Source: Hofstenia miamia (Eukaryota; Xenacoelomorpha; Acoela). From it: a DNA stretch of 64,000 bases. The notes under the pieces were generated by a model. The model was not told the origin of the DNA, did not search any database, and saw nothing but the letters and a program-made list of their open reading frames with translations. Shown here piece after piece: positions 21,551 through 31,980 of the stretch (position 1 is the stretch's first letter; each line of letters begins with the position of its first letter). The stretch lies in contig SCFE01000012.1 of the NCBI GenBank assembly GCA_004352715.1, positions 3,038,374-3,102,373 of the forward strand, in the 5' to 3' direction. Position numbers and translations under genes: made by a program.

Positions 21551-23760
21551 ATGCAGAAAAAGACTCAAAAACCAAATATATATTTAATTCCACAAACAAT
21601 TGAAAAACTTAAGGAAGATATAAATTTTCTAAAGAATGAATTATGGAACTTGAAAATAAATTTAAATACTAACGTTGATAATATTGCTTCTGAAATAAAA
21701 AATAAGGTGGAAGCCTATATAAATAAAGATGAATCATTTAAACATTATTACAGTGCAAAGCTTAACCAAGCTAGAGAAAATATCAATTACATTTCTTCAC
21801 ATGCATTTCAACATTGATTCAAATTTTTTCGAATTAGAAAATTACATTCTTCTAAACCTAGACCTGTAATATTGAGCATGGGATCTGTATGTAATAAAAG
21901 ATTGCTTTTTTCTAGTGCTTATAAATTGCAAGACTTATATCTAAGTAATTTCATTAAGCCCCTTTTAAGTAAAACGATCGTAAAAAGAAAAATTATGTTT
22001 AAGGAAAAGATATGTATTGATTGATGAAAGAGTGGACAAAATAGACTTAAAATAATAACTTTTTATGGATAATAGTATAGTTCAATTGTATTGACTATCT
22101 ACGTCATCCAATTTGAAATTTATGTATTCAAACAGCTACAGCACTTTAAAAGTTGTAGAACAAATTTCATTAATGAAATATTTATTATCATATGATATTT
22201 CGATTGCTTGCTTGACTTAAACTTGGTGAGATGAATATACTTCTTATGATTCCTTCATTTCAGGAACAAATTATATATAATTGTAAATTTCTGCATAAGA
22301 AAAGGAGAAAATACTTCTAAACATGGATCATATGCAATTTTTTGTAAAAAAGTCATTTAAGATCATCAATTTACTGGATTCACAAACTGCGAATTTGCAT
22401 GCTCTGCATTCATTCAGCTGGACAAAAATTTATTGTTATTTATTTGCTTATGCGTTCTTCCAAGCAATAGCGGTCTTCTACTACAATGATAACTGATTAC
22501 ATAGTGAAAATGAAAAATTTTATTTTATGATTGCCAGCCAAATACTCTTCATTTAATTTTCCTTCACTTGATATTTTTTGTGGTATTTCAACGAATGAAT
22601 AAGGTCAAAATATTTTGAATTCTTATTATCTTTACAATTAAATCAAATTATTTACTTTCCAACGCATATCAATGGAAATACACTTGATTGAATATTTAAG
22701 AATGATATCCTCTTAGAAATCGATGAAAATTGTTTCATATCCCCATTACGAAGCTTTTCTGATCAGGGTGCGATTTTAATGAATACAAATTGTTCATTAA
22801 CTAATATAAATGATCTAGATGATTTTTGATGGCGACATCCAGAAAATTTTCATTTGAATTGATTATTAAAACATACCCACATTTTACCAATCTTCTTGAG
22901 TTTTATTCAATGTGATGTCAAAAAATACAGAAGTATACAATAATTACTGGTACAATGAATTCATGTTCCCAAGAAGAAACATAAAAGAAATAATTTCCCA
23001 TCATATTTCGAAGAACCTCTATTCATTGAAAATTTATGTTCTACAGAACATATCAATAACTGTTACAATTTTAATGAAACAACTATTCGCTACCAATATA
23101 TTTTGATGAAATTATTGCTGAAGATCTACGACATGCTAGTAATTTTTTTACGAAAAATATGAAGAAATTTCATTTTCTTTTGAGCTACTAACTCATAATA
23201 AAATTCAAGTTAATTTAGACATGGTTTGTAAAGCATTAACTAAAAATACTCATAGTTGATGTGAATTAGATGATTAAAATGCCATTTTTTATGAATTTCA
23301 ATATGAAATTTCTATTCATATCTGAAATCTTTTGAATAATTGCATACGGAATTGCTCAGTTGCAAATATATTGAAAATATCTTACATAACACCAATCTTA
23401 AAAAGCTGATATTACGAATTATAGAACTTTAAGTATTTGTCCAAACTTGGACTTCTACTTGAAAAGATTATGCTTTGGAATATTTATCCCATAATAAGAA
23501 ACACATTATCAAGTAATCCATTTCGTTTTACCAATAAAAGATCAACTGTTACCCAATTACTGTCATATTTAGATCTTGTATAAAAAGAATTTCATGAAAA
23601 TAAAATTATATCTACGTTATAATATGGGCTGCAGCAAAGCTTTTGATAAAGTACCGCATGGAAAATTAATTGCAAAACTAAAATTGTTTGAAATTGGAGG
23701 TGATTTTTAAAAATTATTGGTGTCTTGAACTCTTAAAATTCATTCTTTAAAATATTAGCG
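21551..23760 (+). mobile_element. Decayed non-LTR retrotransposon (ORF1 + EN + RT)
   Basis: The order is that of a LINE. An 88-codon intact coiled-coil start (EKLKEDINFLKNELWNLKI) begins at the ATG. It is followed by an ORF1 RNA-binding-like stretch near 21840-22010 (SSKPRPVILSMGSVCNKR). An endonuclease follows with CEFACSAFIQLDKNLLL and LPSNSG at about 22390-22470, QIIYFPTHINGNTLD at about 22640-22690, and a PLRSFSDQGAIL block at about 22745. Reverse transcriptase pieces at about 23470-23700 read FTNKRSTVTQLLSYLDL and SKAFDKVPHGKLIAKLK. Numerous stops and shifts show it is dead. The RT ends before the catalytic YADD, so the 3' part is missing; DRC1 starts about 160 bp later on the same strand. 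Confidence 0.7.
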
Positions 23761-23917
23761 CATTATTTACAATATAGATTTTTGAAAATAATCCATGCGG
23801 CATTTCTTTGCCACCGATGGTTGAGAATTATTATTTTATGTAAATATTTGCCACCATATCTTAATATAACGTTATAATATTGATAAATCCGGCATATTTC
23901 GCAAGTTTCACGTTGCA

Positions 23918-26242
23918 ATGGAATCAGTAAGAAATTTAAAGTCTTATCCTTCTAAGCTTAAATTTAGAGGGCAACCCATTACTAGAAAAGAAAAACCTGC
24001 CCCAAAATTTAATATGTGTGAAATTCATCGCACTAAGATCCATAAATTAGAACGACCACCAAAGAAAATAGTGCAATTTGCTAAGAAGAAAATGGATGGC
24101 CGTGCGTTAACAGATGTTGCATGGATACCCACTTCTCGTCTATCATTTATGGATGATAAATGTAGCGAAGATAAACAGGACTCTGTACAAACTCTGCAAG
24201 AATTGGATGGATACCTTAAGGTAGGAGACGATCGACCTTATAGATTGTTTTTTCAAGAAATCCAAAATAACCTCAATGCTTACAGAAATATTGATAGACA
24301 ATGGATGGACAAAGCTGCAAAAAGCTTTGAAGAATGTAATAATTGTAAGATACGGGTTGAAGAACTTTGTGATGAAGGATTTAGACAAATGTTTAACACG
24401 GAAATTTCTGGTGTCAACAACGAAAAAGAAAGAAGGATTAAAAATGAAAAACTAATTCAAAAGTGTTTAAATTTTCAGGAAAATGTTAATTCTCATAACA
24501 CAAAATATCAAGAGGACATGGAAACAATTTTAGATCAAATTGACAAAATGTATAAGTTCGATGAACTTAGATCAGTAATAAATAAACAAGAAGATTTGAT
24601 TAGAGAAGCAGAAAAGGAACAAGAAGAAACTGTTACTTTTCTGCAGAATATTTTGGAAGAAAAGAATCAAGAATATGAAACGCAATTAAAAAGACAAGAT
24701 GAAGAAATGATGTTACTAAATGAAAGGTCTGAAGAACAATACAAGCTAATTGAGGCCGAAATAGCTGCAAGTTTGCGAAACACAGAAGAATATCTAGAAA
24801 AAGAGCTAAGTGAAATGGAGAATGCACAAAATTCCAAATGGAATGAAATCCTTGATATAATTAAGCAAAGAAAACAAAGTTTCCATGACAAGTTAATACG
24901 ATTGAATTCACAAATCTTCGATACAAAATTGATACAATCAACACTCAACGATGAACTGAAGGCACGCTTAAGAATAGAGGAAATGAAAAACATACAGGAG
25001 CTGCAAAAGCTGTTCGAATTGATGAAGGCCAAATGTAGCATATATGAGCAGACGTTGTCACAAGATATTATGGATTTGCAGAAGATTGATGAGACTAAAT
25101 TAAGTGCAATTCGCAAAAATAAGAAAAGAATTGTGTTTCTTTACACTAAGCTATTAGAAGGCAAGCAAGCGCATCAAAAACAAAACGCGGAGTATTTTCA
25201 TCGATTTTACTCTCTAATAAAGCACTATAAAGAATGGTGCAGGAATCTAGCGTTTTTGCAGCAAAAGGTTGAGCAACATAATGAAGAAACTACAAAGACT
25301 TTTCATAGTATTTGGATTGCAAATGAAAAAGATGCCCATGAACTCATAAAAAAGATTTTGAAATCAGATGAGATAGTAAATCAACAAATACTCCTCATAA
25401 AAGGTCGTAATATAGATAAGAGTGTGTTAAAGAATGACGGCCCTATACAGTCGCAACCAGAAGTAAGGGAAACTGAATCACCGGAAATAGTTAAAAGTTC
25501 ACGTACCTTAGTTAGAAACGAAATTCCAGTAAGAACCATGCAGCATGTTTTCAACAAAGTTGCAGATGAATTGGATTTTTTCATTGATGAACGAGTAATG
25601 AGTATCATGAAGAGCATGACAGAACCGAATGCCACACTTGTTCGGATGGATAAAGTCCTTTCAAATCTGGATTTCCGAAGCTTGTTAGATTTAGAAGAGT
25701 TCACGCGTTACTTTCTAAATGAACTTCAAGAAAAAAAGTTCTTCAGTTCTACCCAATTATTTATAACAACTATGGATTCAGACACAGAATCCATGTCATT
25801 CCATGATTATAAAGATAAGATAAAAGTGGTTCACATCAGTGAGTTTCTAAAATGCATTAGAAAATACATAGAAGAGAACATTGAGCTGAGAGAAAACGAA
25901 GACTTTATTATTCCAAAGAAAACTAAAAATTTCAAAAGAAATAATCGCAATGACACATTATATTGGGAAAAATGTGCAAATATTTTTCCTAAGGATAGAA
26001 TAACCCTTCTAGGAGCGCTAACTGATCAACAAAAACATTATTTATTGGTTTTGCAGAAAAGATTGGATTTGGGGAAGCAATACCTTAAGTTGGTTTACCA
26101 AGTAGAAGATTTGCAATTTGTAGCAAAAACGTATTTTACAGCGCCAATCAATAATTTGTTTATTCACCCACCACTACCAGCAATCCTTTACAAAAAGGAT
26201 GCCATTAGAAAAAAATATAACACTTTCCATCAGAAAAAGTAA
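23918..26242 (+). CDS. DRC1: Dynein regulatory complex subunit 1 (CCDC164-like), single exon
   Basis: This 774-residue protein is close to the length of vertebrate DRC1 (about 740). DRC1 is the coiled-coil scaffold that anchors the nexin-dynein regulatory complex to axonemal doublets and controls dynein in motile cilia. The N-terminal 90 residues are basic and variable. From about 93 (LQELDGYLKVGDD) to about 215 is the NYD-SP28-like region, followed by a long coiled coil (about 220-450). The block TFHSIWIANEKDAHELIKK (461-479) matches the family's IW-x-x-NE motif. Residues about 680-735 (LYWEKCANIFPKDRITLLGA, then HYLLVLQKRLDL) match the C-terminal DRC1 domain. The ATG follows stops and the frame is unbroken. 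No intron is present, unlike the many-exon vertebrate gene; no poly-A tract or target duplication proves a retrocopy. DRC2 is less likely because it lacks this C-terminal domain. Confidence 0.85.
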   Translation: MESVRNLKSYPSKLKFRGQPITRKEKPAPKFNMCEIHRTKIHKLERPPKKIVQFAKKKMDGRALTDVAWIPTSRLSFMDDKCSEDKQDSVQTLQELDGYLKVGDDRPYRLFFQEIQNNLNAYRNIDRQWMDKAAKSFEECNNCKIRVEELCDEGFRQMFNTEISGVNNEKERRIKNEKLIQKCLNFQENVNSHNTKYQEDMETILDQIDKMYKFDELRSVINKQEDLIREAEKEQEETVTFLQNILEEKNQEYETQLKRQDEEMMLLNERSEEQYKLIEAEIAASLRNTEEYLEKELSEMENAQNSKWNEILDIIKQRKQSFHDKLIRLNSQIFDTKLIQSTLNDELKARLRIEEMKNIQELQKLFELMKAKCSIYEQTLSQDIMDLQKIDETKLSAIRKNKKRIVFLYTKLLEGKQAHQKQNAEYFHRFYSLIKHYKEWCRNLAFLQQKVEQHNEETTKTFHSIWIANEKDAHELIKKILKSDEIVNQQILLIKGRNIDKSVLKNDGPIQSQPEVRETESPEIVKSSRTLVRNEIPVRTMQHVFNKVADELDFFIDERVMSIMKSMTEPNATLVRMDKVLSNLDFRSLLDLEEFTRYFLNELQEKKFFSSTQLFITTMDSDTESMSFHDYKDKIKVVHISEFLKCIRKYIEENIELRENEDFIIPKKTKNFKRNNRNDTLYWEKCANIFPKDRITLLGALTDQQKHYLLVLQKRLDLGKQYLKLVYQVEDLQFVAKTYFTAPINNLFIHPPLPAILYKKDAIRKKYNTFHQKK

Positions 26243-27520
26243 GCAAAAGACTGTGTGTTGCTAGTTGAATGCTCGAATTAGTTATTATTAGAATAATTAT
26301 ATTAATATGCACATCACGTTTGCATCGCAATTATATGCAAAAAATGTTTAATAGAGATGTTGCCAACACTTCTACAGTATATGTCACTGTATTTTCATTA
26401 AGGTTCGAAATGGTTACTTAGTTTTATTCCCAACTAAGCAATACCATACATGATGCTGAGCTGAAAATGGGTTTAAAACTTAGTCCCTAGCTCGGCCTTC
26501 CTCTGCAGCTCATTGAAGGTAATGTCAATTTGGCATATTTTTTCCTCCATTATAATCTTTTGCAAAACACTTTTTAAAGTTTTTCATTTGCTTCATTTGC
26601 TAGACAATTGGTGGATGTGTTAATTGGATATTTATATTAAGAAATTACAATTATTAATTGAAAAACTCAAAATTGGCAGCTTAGGGTTCATTAAATTAAG
26701 TCAATAGCCGCTTTGTAGCATTTTCAGATAATTTTCTCCCAGCATATTATGAAATTTGTGAATCCAAGGATTTGGACACATTTATGGGTAAACTATGGTG
26801 ACAATTTGTGATAAAAAACATTTCCTGTGTTTGAGTAAATATCTATATAAAACAGCCTACGCCCACTGATACACGAAATCCACCGCACTATACAGCAGGG
26901 CTTGAAAGTTACCAAAATTCTTATTTTTGAGCTTAGCAGTTTAAAAATTTATAAAGGTTACAAAGTTAAAACTAAGCTTTTCATGTTAAAGTAATTAATT
27001 TTTCTATATTTTTTTAAATATTGTTATTTTTAATGTTAATTTTTTCTCAAATTCATAATTTGTTTATATATTTATTTATTAAAATTAATGTTTTCTACAA
27101 TGAATAGAAAAAGTGCACAAAAAGATCATATTAAGTACTAATTGCTTATTATTTATTTTTCATTGTTGCAAAGGTAAGGATGACAATTCTTGGTTACTAT
27201 AGTAAATCATGATACCTTTAAAAATATATTTGCTCTCTTAAGTTAAAGTCATTGACATTAATTTTAAATTGACAAGAAAAGATGATATATCAGGAATTTG
27301 TAATAAATTCAACAATTCTTTGACAGGTAAGATAATTCCTTGTCAAAACAGTTTTGAAATGGTTAATCACTTTTTTTAAACAATATAAATTTCTTTTCTG
27401 ATCTAGTACCTTTACCCAAATTATTCCATAAGTTTTCTACAGTGCTTAAAGTGAGTTTTTCATAATTTTGCTTCTAAATTGTTTTCAGTGATATTTACTA
27501 CGTCGATGTACTTTAAGATT
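26243..27520. other. Intergenic stretch downstream of DRC1
   Basis: No gene seen. No canonical AATAAA occurs in the first about 150 bases after the DRC1 stop. Poly-A/T rich around 27000-27100. Confidence 0.5.
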
Positions 27521-28030
27521 CTATTTTTTTAATTTATAAAATATTTCTAAGATCTTCTTTTGCATGATTTCATATGAATGTAAAAACATATAGTTTTTTG
27601 TCATTCTTCTTTCAATCGGATTGATATTACTATTGATAATTCTGTCCATCCATTTTAAAATCATCCTTAGCTTCTTTTTCGAATTGTTATATATGTTTTT
27701 AATAAGTAATAAGAATGTGTATATTTTGATACAACCTGAGATTTCAGTAAAATTTTCGTCCATTTTCTTGGAAATAAGTCCGATATTTTTTATAATAAAC
27801 TTCATATTAGCAGCCACTTTTGGGACTTTGAAGTTAATGAATTTGAATGTTTTTCGAATTCTAGCTTATTGTCTACTAACACTTTCAAATAATTTATTCT
27901 TGGTTGCTCAATTACTTCTGGGTTATCAGTGTAGAAGCCTTTTCTTTGTTCGTTCATTTCTTAATTTATTCATGTGCTTATAGACTGATTTGTCAACATT
28001 TCGGAAAAATGTGAATTTTGTCATATGGCT
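27521..28030 (-). pseudogene. LINE reverse transcriptase C-terminal relic
   Basis: On the minus strand PRINYLKVLVDNKLEFEKH matches the conserved 'YLGV-x-ID-x-x-L-x-F-x-x-H' block after the RT catalytic site in non-LTR retrotransposons. It is followed by a 98-codon lysine-rich frame (IIKNIGLISKKM, KKKLRMILKWMDRI). One frameshift separates the two. No endonuclease or 5' RT is seen nearby. Confidence 0.55.
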
Positions 28031-28039
28031 AAAATTGTA

Positions 28040-28183
28040 GGGAATTTATGAAATTGCTATTTCACTTAGAAAATTCATAAAACCACTAAATTTGGGAATT
28101 AGGGTTGGGACTTAAAAATTCTAGATAGCTTTTAAGGTATTTATAAATATTGACAACCGAAATAACAATTTCACAAATTCACT
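28040..28183. mobile_element. Small foldback element
   Basis: Inverted arms GAATTTATGAAATTGCTATTTC and its mirror (two mismatches in 22 bp) bracket about 95 bp. Related AATTTCATAAATTCC sequence lies near 8735, so it is dispersed. Confidence 0.5.
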
Positions 28184-29571
28184 AGAAATTAGGAACTTCC
28201 AGAAATTTTAACATATTGCATATATCCTTAATTCTCTAGTTAGTTGGGTCATATTTTTTCAACTGCCTTTGTGCATTAAAATTGAACATATTTTTATATA
28301 TCAGAAAACTACAATAATTCAAATTCATTTTTAAGAATTGTTTTATATTTTCAAGGTTAAATTTTATTGATCTTTATTCTCTTTAGTAAATACATTAGTT
28401 AACATTTTTAGTTAGATATTTCCATTGTAAATTAGCAAGTAAGATTAAAAAAGTCAAAACCTTCAATTTTTTGCAAAAGCAATGAGATATTGCAGATAAG
28501 TTTCAAAATCAATTTACATTTTTATTACAATATCGTCGCTCATTGACATAATAATTTTTTTTAGAATTTCAATTTCCGTGCTACTCACTACACAGTTAAA
28601 ATTTGTGAACCGCTGACCTGCTGCTGAACCAGTTGAAAAAGCAAATAAACAATTCAATATATAATTTTAAACTAACTGCAGTTTATATATAAACTGCAAC
28701 TGCCGTTCAGCGGGTTACATATATTTATTAAACAAGCAAAGGAAATCAATGTAAGCAAAGGGGTCATCTCAATGAAGTCAGTCAGAACACCCGTAAATGT
28801 AATACTTTGAAAACTTTGAAAGCACATAATTGACTAATTCAGTGGTGGTAAAATGCATTGGAGTTAATCAACGGGTGCGCTAGGTGTAATCACATCACAT
28901 TTAGACAATTTTTTTTCAATTTTCATCGGGTAGCACAGCTAATTTTTATAACAATGTTGTGAGTTATGTTAAATAACAATAAGATGCTTAATAAATTGCT
29001 GCTAGGTTATTAAAAAATTTATTTGAACAAAAAACATAAATAGTTCTATACTTGATTAAGTTATATTAGTTATAAATTTAAGGAATTTATTTATGTCTTA
29101 AAAGCATCCTCGAACACTAAAATATTATAATTAGGGATATTGCAGATGTTATGGAATAAAAATATTTTGTACACAATTTATTGGCGACTTTCGCAAACAC
29201 TGTGCTTTAGCATTTGGATTAATTTATTTATTCTTTGTCGGCATGAAACAATCCTAGCAAAAATTTTTTGAAAATTAAGTTGACTGTTCAGATTATATAC
29301 ATGTATATAGACTGATTACTTTCCATCTTCTGTTAATGAATTGAAGTCTAAATCGATTTCAATTTTTTGGAACTCATAGCAAAATCGTGTTTGTGTGCAA
29401 AACACGATAGATCCGATTTCCTTTCAATATACATGTACGATATATTCATCCTCTTCACATTTGTGTGTTATTCACATTAAAAAATATTTCCTCAAATACA
29501 TGAAACAGATATCGATGCTGCTTGATTTGCTAAACTTGGTCGCTTCATCACTATCAACCATTGAGGACTAC

Positions 29572-29573
<2 letters not shown>
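28184..29573. other. Intergenic stretch, no gene seen
   Basis: A+T-rich, no recognisable element. Confidence 0.5.
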
Positions 29574-29606
<33 letters not shown>

Positions 29607-29794
29607 ACTACAGATATATTTCTCCACAAACATCAACCAAGCCTAACAAATTTTAAAATTAAAAATAATGGAAGCTCTTTACATTAAANNNNNNNNNNNN
29701 NATATATATATAACTACAGATATATTTCTCCACAAACATCAACCAAGCCTAACAAATTTTAAAATTAAAAATAATGGAAGCTCTTTACATTAAA
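29574..29794. repeat. TA tract and 82-bp duplication around a 13-N gap
   Basis: 29607-29688 and 29713-29794 are identical and lie on opposite sides of N 29689-29701, each preceded by a TA tract. Probably an unmerged overlap. Confidence 0.85.
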
Positions 29795-31788
29795 AACAAA
29801 AATAAAGAGCATTTAATGAATAATCAATTAAGTACTAACAGCCTAAAAATATTTGAGTGCATGCATATTTATAGATTTAATGTACACTAGATGCCCATGT
29901 AGTAGTAATAGAGATGCTTCCAGTATTGAGAGTGATGTTGATTGACTATAGCCTCATTTCTGTCCAGAAATTCTTCAAATATAATCAATGTATTTGTTGT
30001 GTAACAATAATTCTGTTTTTTCTGAGTTTTTCCTAGAAATTCGCAATTTCTTAGATTTGCTAATCAAATCCATGCCTTATCAGGTGCCCAGAAAATTTGT
30101 GTATTATTCTTAAGTAATTATATGAAATCAAAAGCATGCTGTGTATGTTGTATAGAAAATGTGGATTAGCAAACTCAAATATAATGATTCTATCAAACCT
30201 ACCTAAGCTGATGAAGTGAGTGACTATTCTTTAAAACCCTTGCACTTTATTCCTGTTGTGAACTTAATTGGTATCAAAGGCTAAAACTTAAAAACCGTCG
30301 GATCCAAAGCTTCTATATCCTAACTAAGCCTAACGCCATTCATAGTGCCTCAATTAAAATAGTCTGAAATGCGAATAATCTTTATATAAGTAGCAAATTA
30401 GCATAAGTTTAAGAAATATAAAATAGTTTTAATATGCTAAGTGAGTGGTTAAACCTACTGTTTTTTTATATTTACAACGCAATTATAAAATTTAGCTTTG
30501 CTTAGTTCACTTTACCTGGCAACTTAGTGCAAAAATGGACTAAAGTGACCAAATTGTTGGGGAAATTACATCAAATTTGTAATTTTACAACTTTTATTGA
30601 ATTGCTTTATTATGTAGCTGCTCTAAAACTCAATGGACCAACAACAAACTTTAGCTGTCTATCTAAGTGTAGATATACCTCCAAGCCCCTTTGAAGCCTG
30701 CAGTGTTCAAAGGCATATGGCGCAGATCTTGCTTTTACAATTGTTCAAAATTTCTCTGAAACTACCATAAAATTTTGAAACCAAGCTCTAACAATCAAGG
30801 TCAGTTCAGGTGACATTTTTTGGGGTTCAGTTAAGGCTAGTTTTGAAAATCTTAAACCGATTGATATACCCAGATTTGACCATTTTGCAATATTCTGTTC
30901 GATAGAGCTAATGATTACAAAATTTTAGCACTTAACCGCATGACTTCTTAATTATGTTGCACTACATAAAAAATTTTGTAGTTAGGCGCTTGTTTTTTCA
31001 TCAATATTGCTAATAAAAATTTATATGAAATTAATTATAAAACTAGTTATAGCCTAAATTAGCAATGATAGCTGAGTTGATTTTAATTAACAATGCTCAT
31101 TGAAATTATATTTGAAATTTTAAAAATTAAGGTCTCTTGGTAAGAGACAAATTTGTCCGCTTGAACTCTATGAGGTTAAAGTAAGAACATCGTTGTGATG
31201 TAAATCTTCATCATCATTAAATGCACAAATGCGTGAGGAATAAGTGTAAGGATTTAATTGAAGTAATTCATAATTTGTAGAAATAGTGAAATCAATGTTT
31301 TGCTTTTTTCCATTTCGTTCAGTACAATAGTAATATGACTGAATTACAGCATAAATATGTACTTTTCATGCTATATCTTGAGGAGAAAGTTTTTTGTATA
31401 CCTCGTCACATAAATTGGATTTTTCTTCAAATGTATATATAGAATGCAAAAGTGACATTCCTCAAAAATTTTTCATAAATGATATATAAATTTTTTAGGA
31501 ATAATTCATAAAACAAATATTGTTTAAAGATTAAATTAGCTAACATTTAATCTCCATTGTGTATCTAACCTATTATTTGGATAATAAATTTATTAGAAAT
31601 TCCAGTTCACTAAAAGAAAGCCTACGCATCACTTTCAATGAATATTGTTTCAATGCATTATATGAAGACACTAAAAGTGCTTTCAGCATACATAGGTTCC
31701 AAATTTCTTAATGTCACTAATTTATGGACGTACTTCAACCACTTCCATTTCCCCAATTTTTTTATTTAATGGAATTTTGACACTCCAG

Positions 31789-31790
<2 letters not shown>
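29795..31790. other. Intergenic stretch, no gene seen
   Basis: No open frame or element recognised. Confidence 0.5.
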
Positions 31791-31830
<40 letters not shown>

Positions 31831-31980
31831 NNNNNNNNNNNNNNNNNNNNNNNNNNNNNNNNNNNNNNNNNNNNNNNNNNNNNNNNNNNNNNNNNNNNNN
31901 NNNNNNNNNNNNNNNNNNNNNNNNNNNNNNNNNNNNNNNNNNNNNNNNNNNNNNNNATATATATATATATATATATATAT
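31791..31980. repeat. TA microsatellite split by a 126-N gap
   Basis: TA runs at 31791-31829 and 31957-31980 flank N 31831-31956. Confidence 0.95.

Noticed and set aside
24143-25704. Minus-strand frames of 64-149 codons inside DRC1
   Set aside because: Antisense shadows of the 774-codon gene; serine/phenylalanine/cysteine-rich as expected from antisense of coiled-coil codons.
27621-27983. Plus-strand 120-codon hydrophobic frame resembling a multi-pass membrane protein
   Set aside because: It is the antisense of the lysine-rich LINE RT relic on the minus strand, which explains the Leu/Phe/Ile content.
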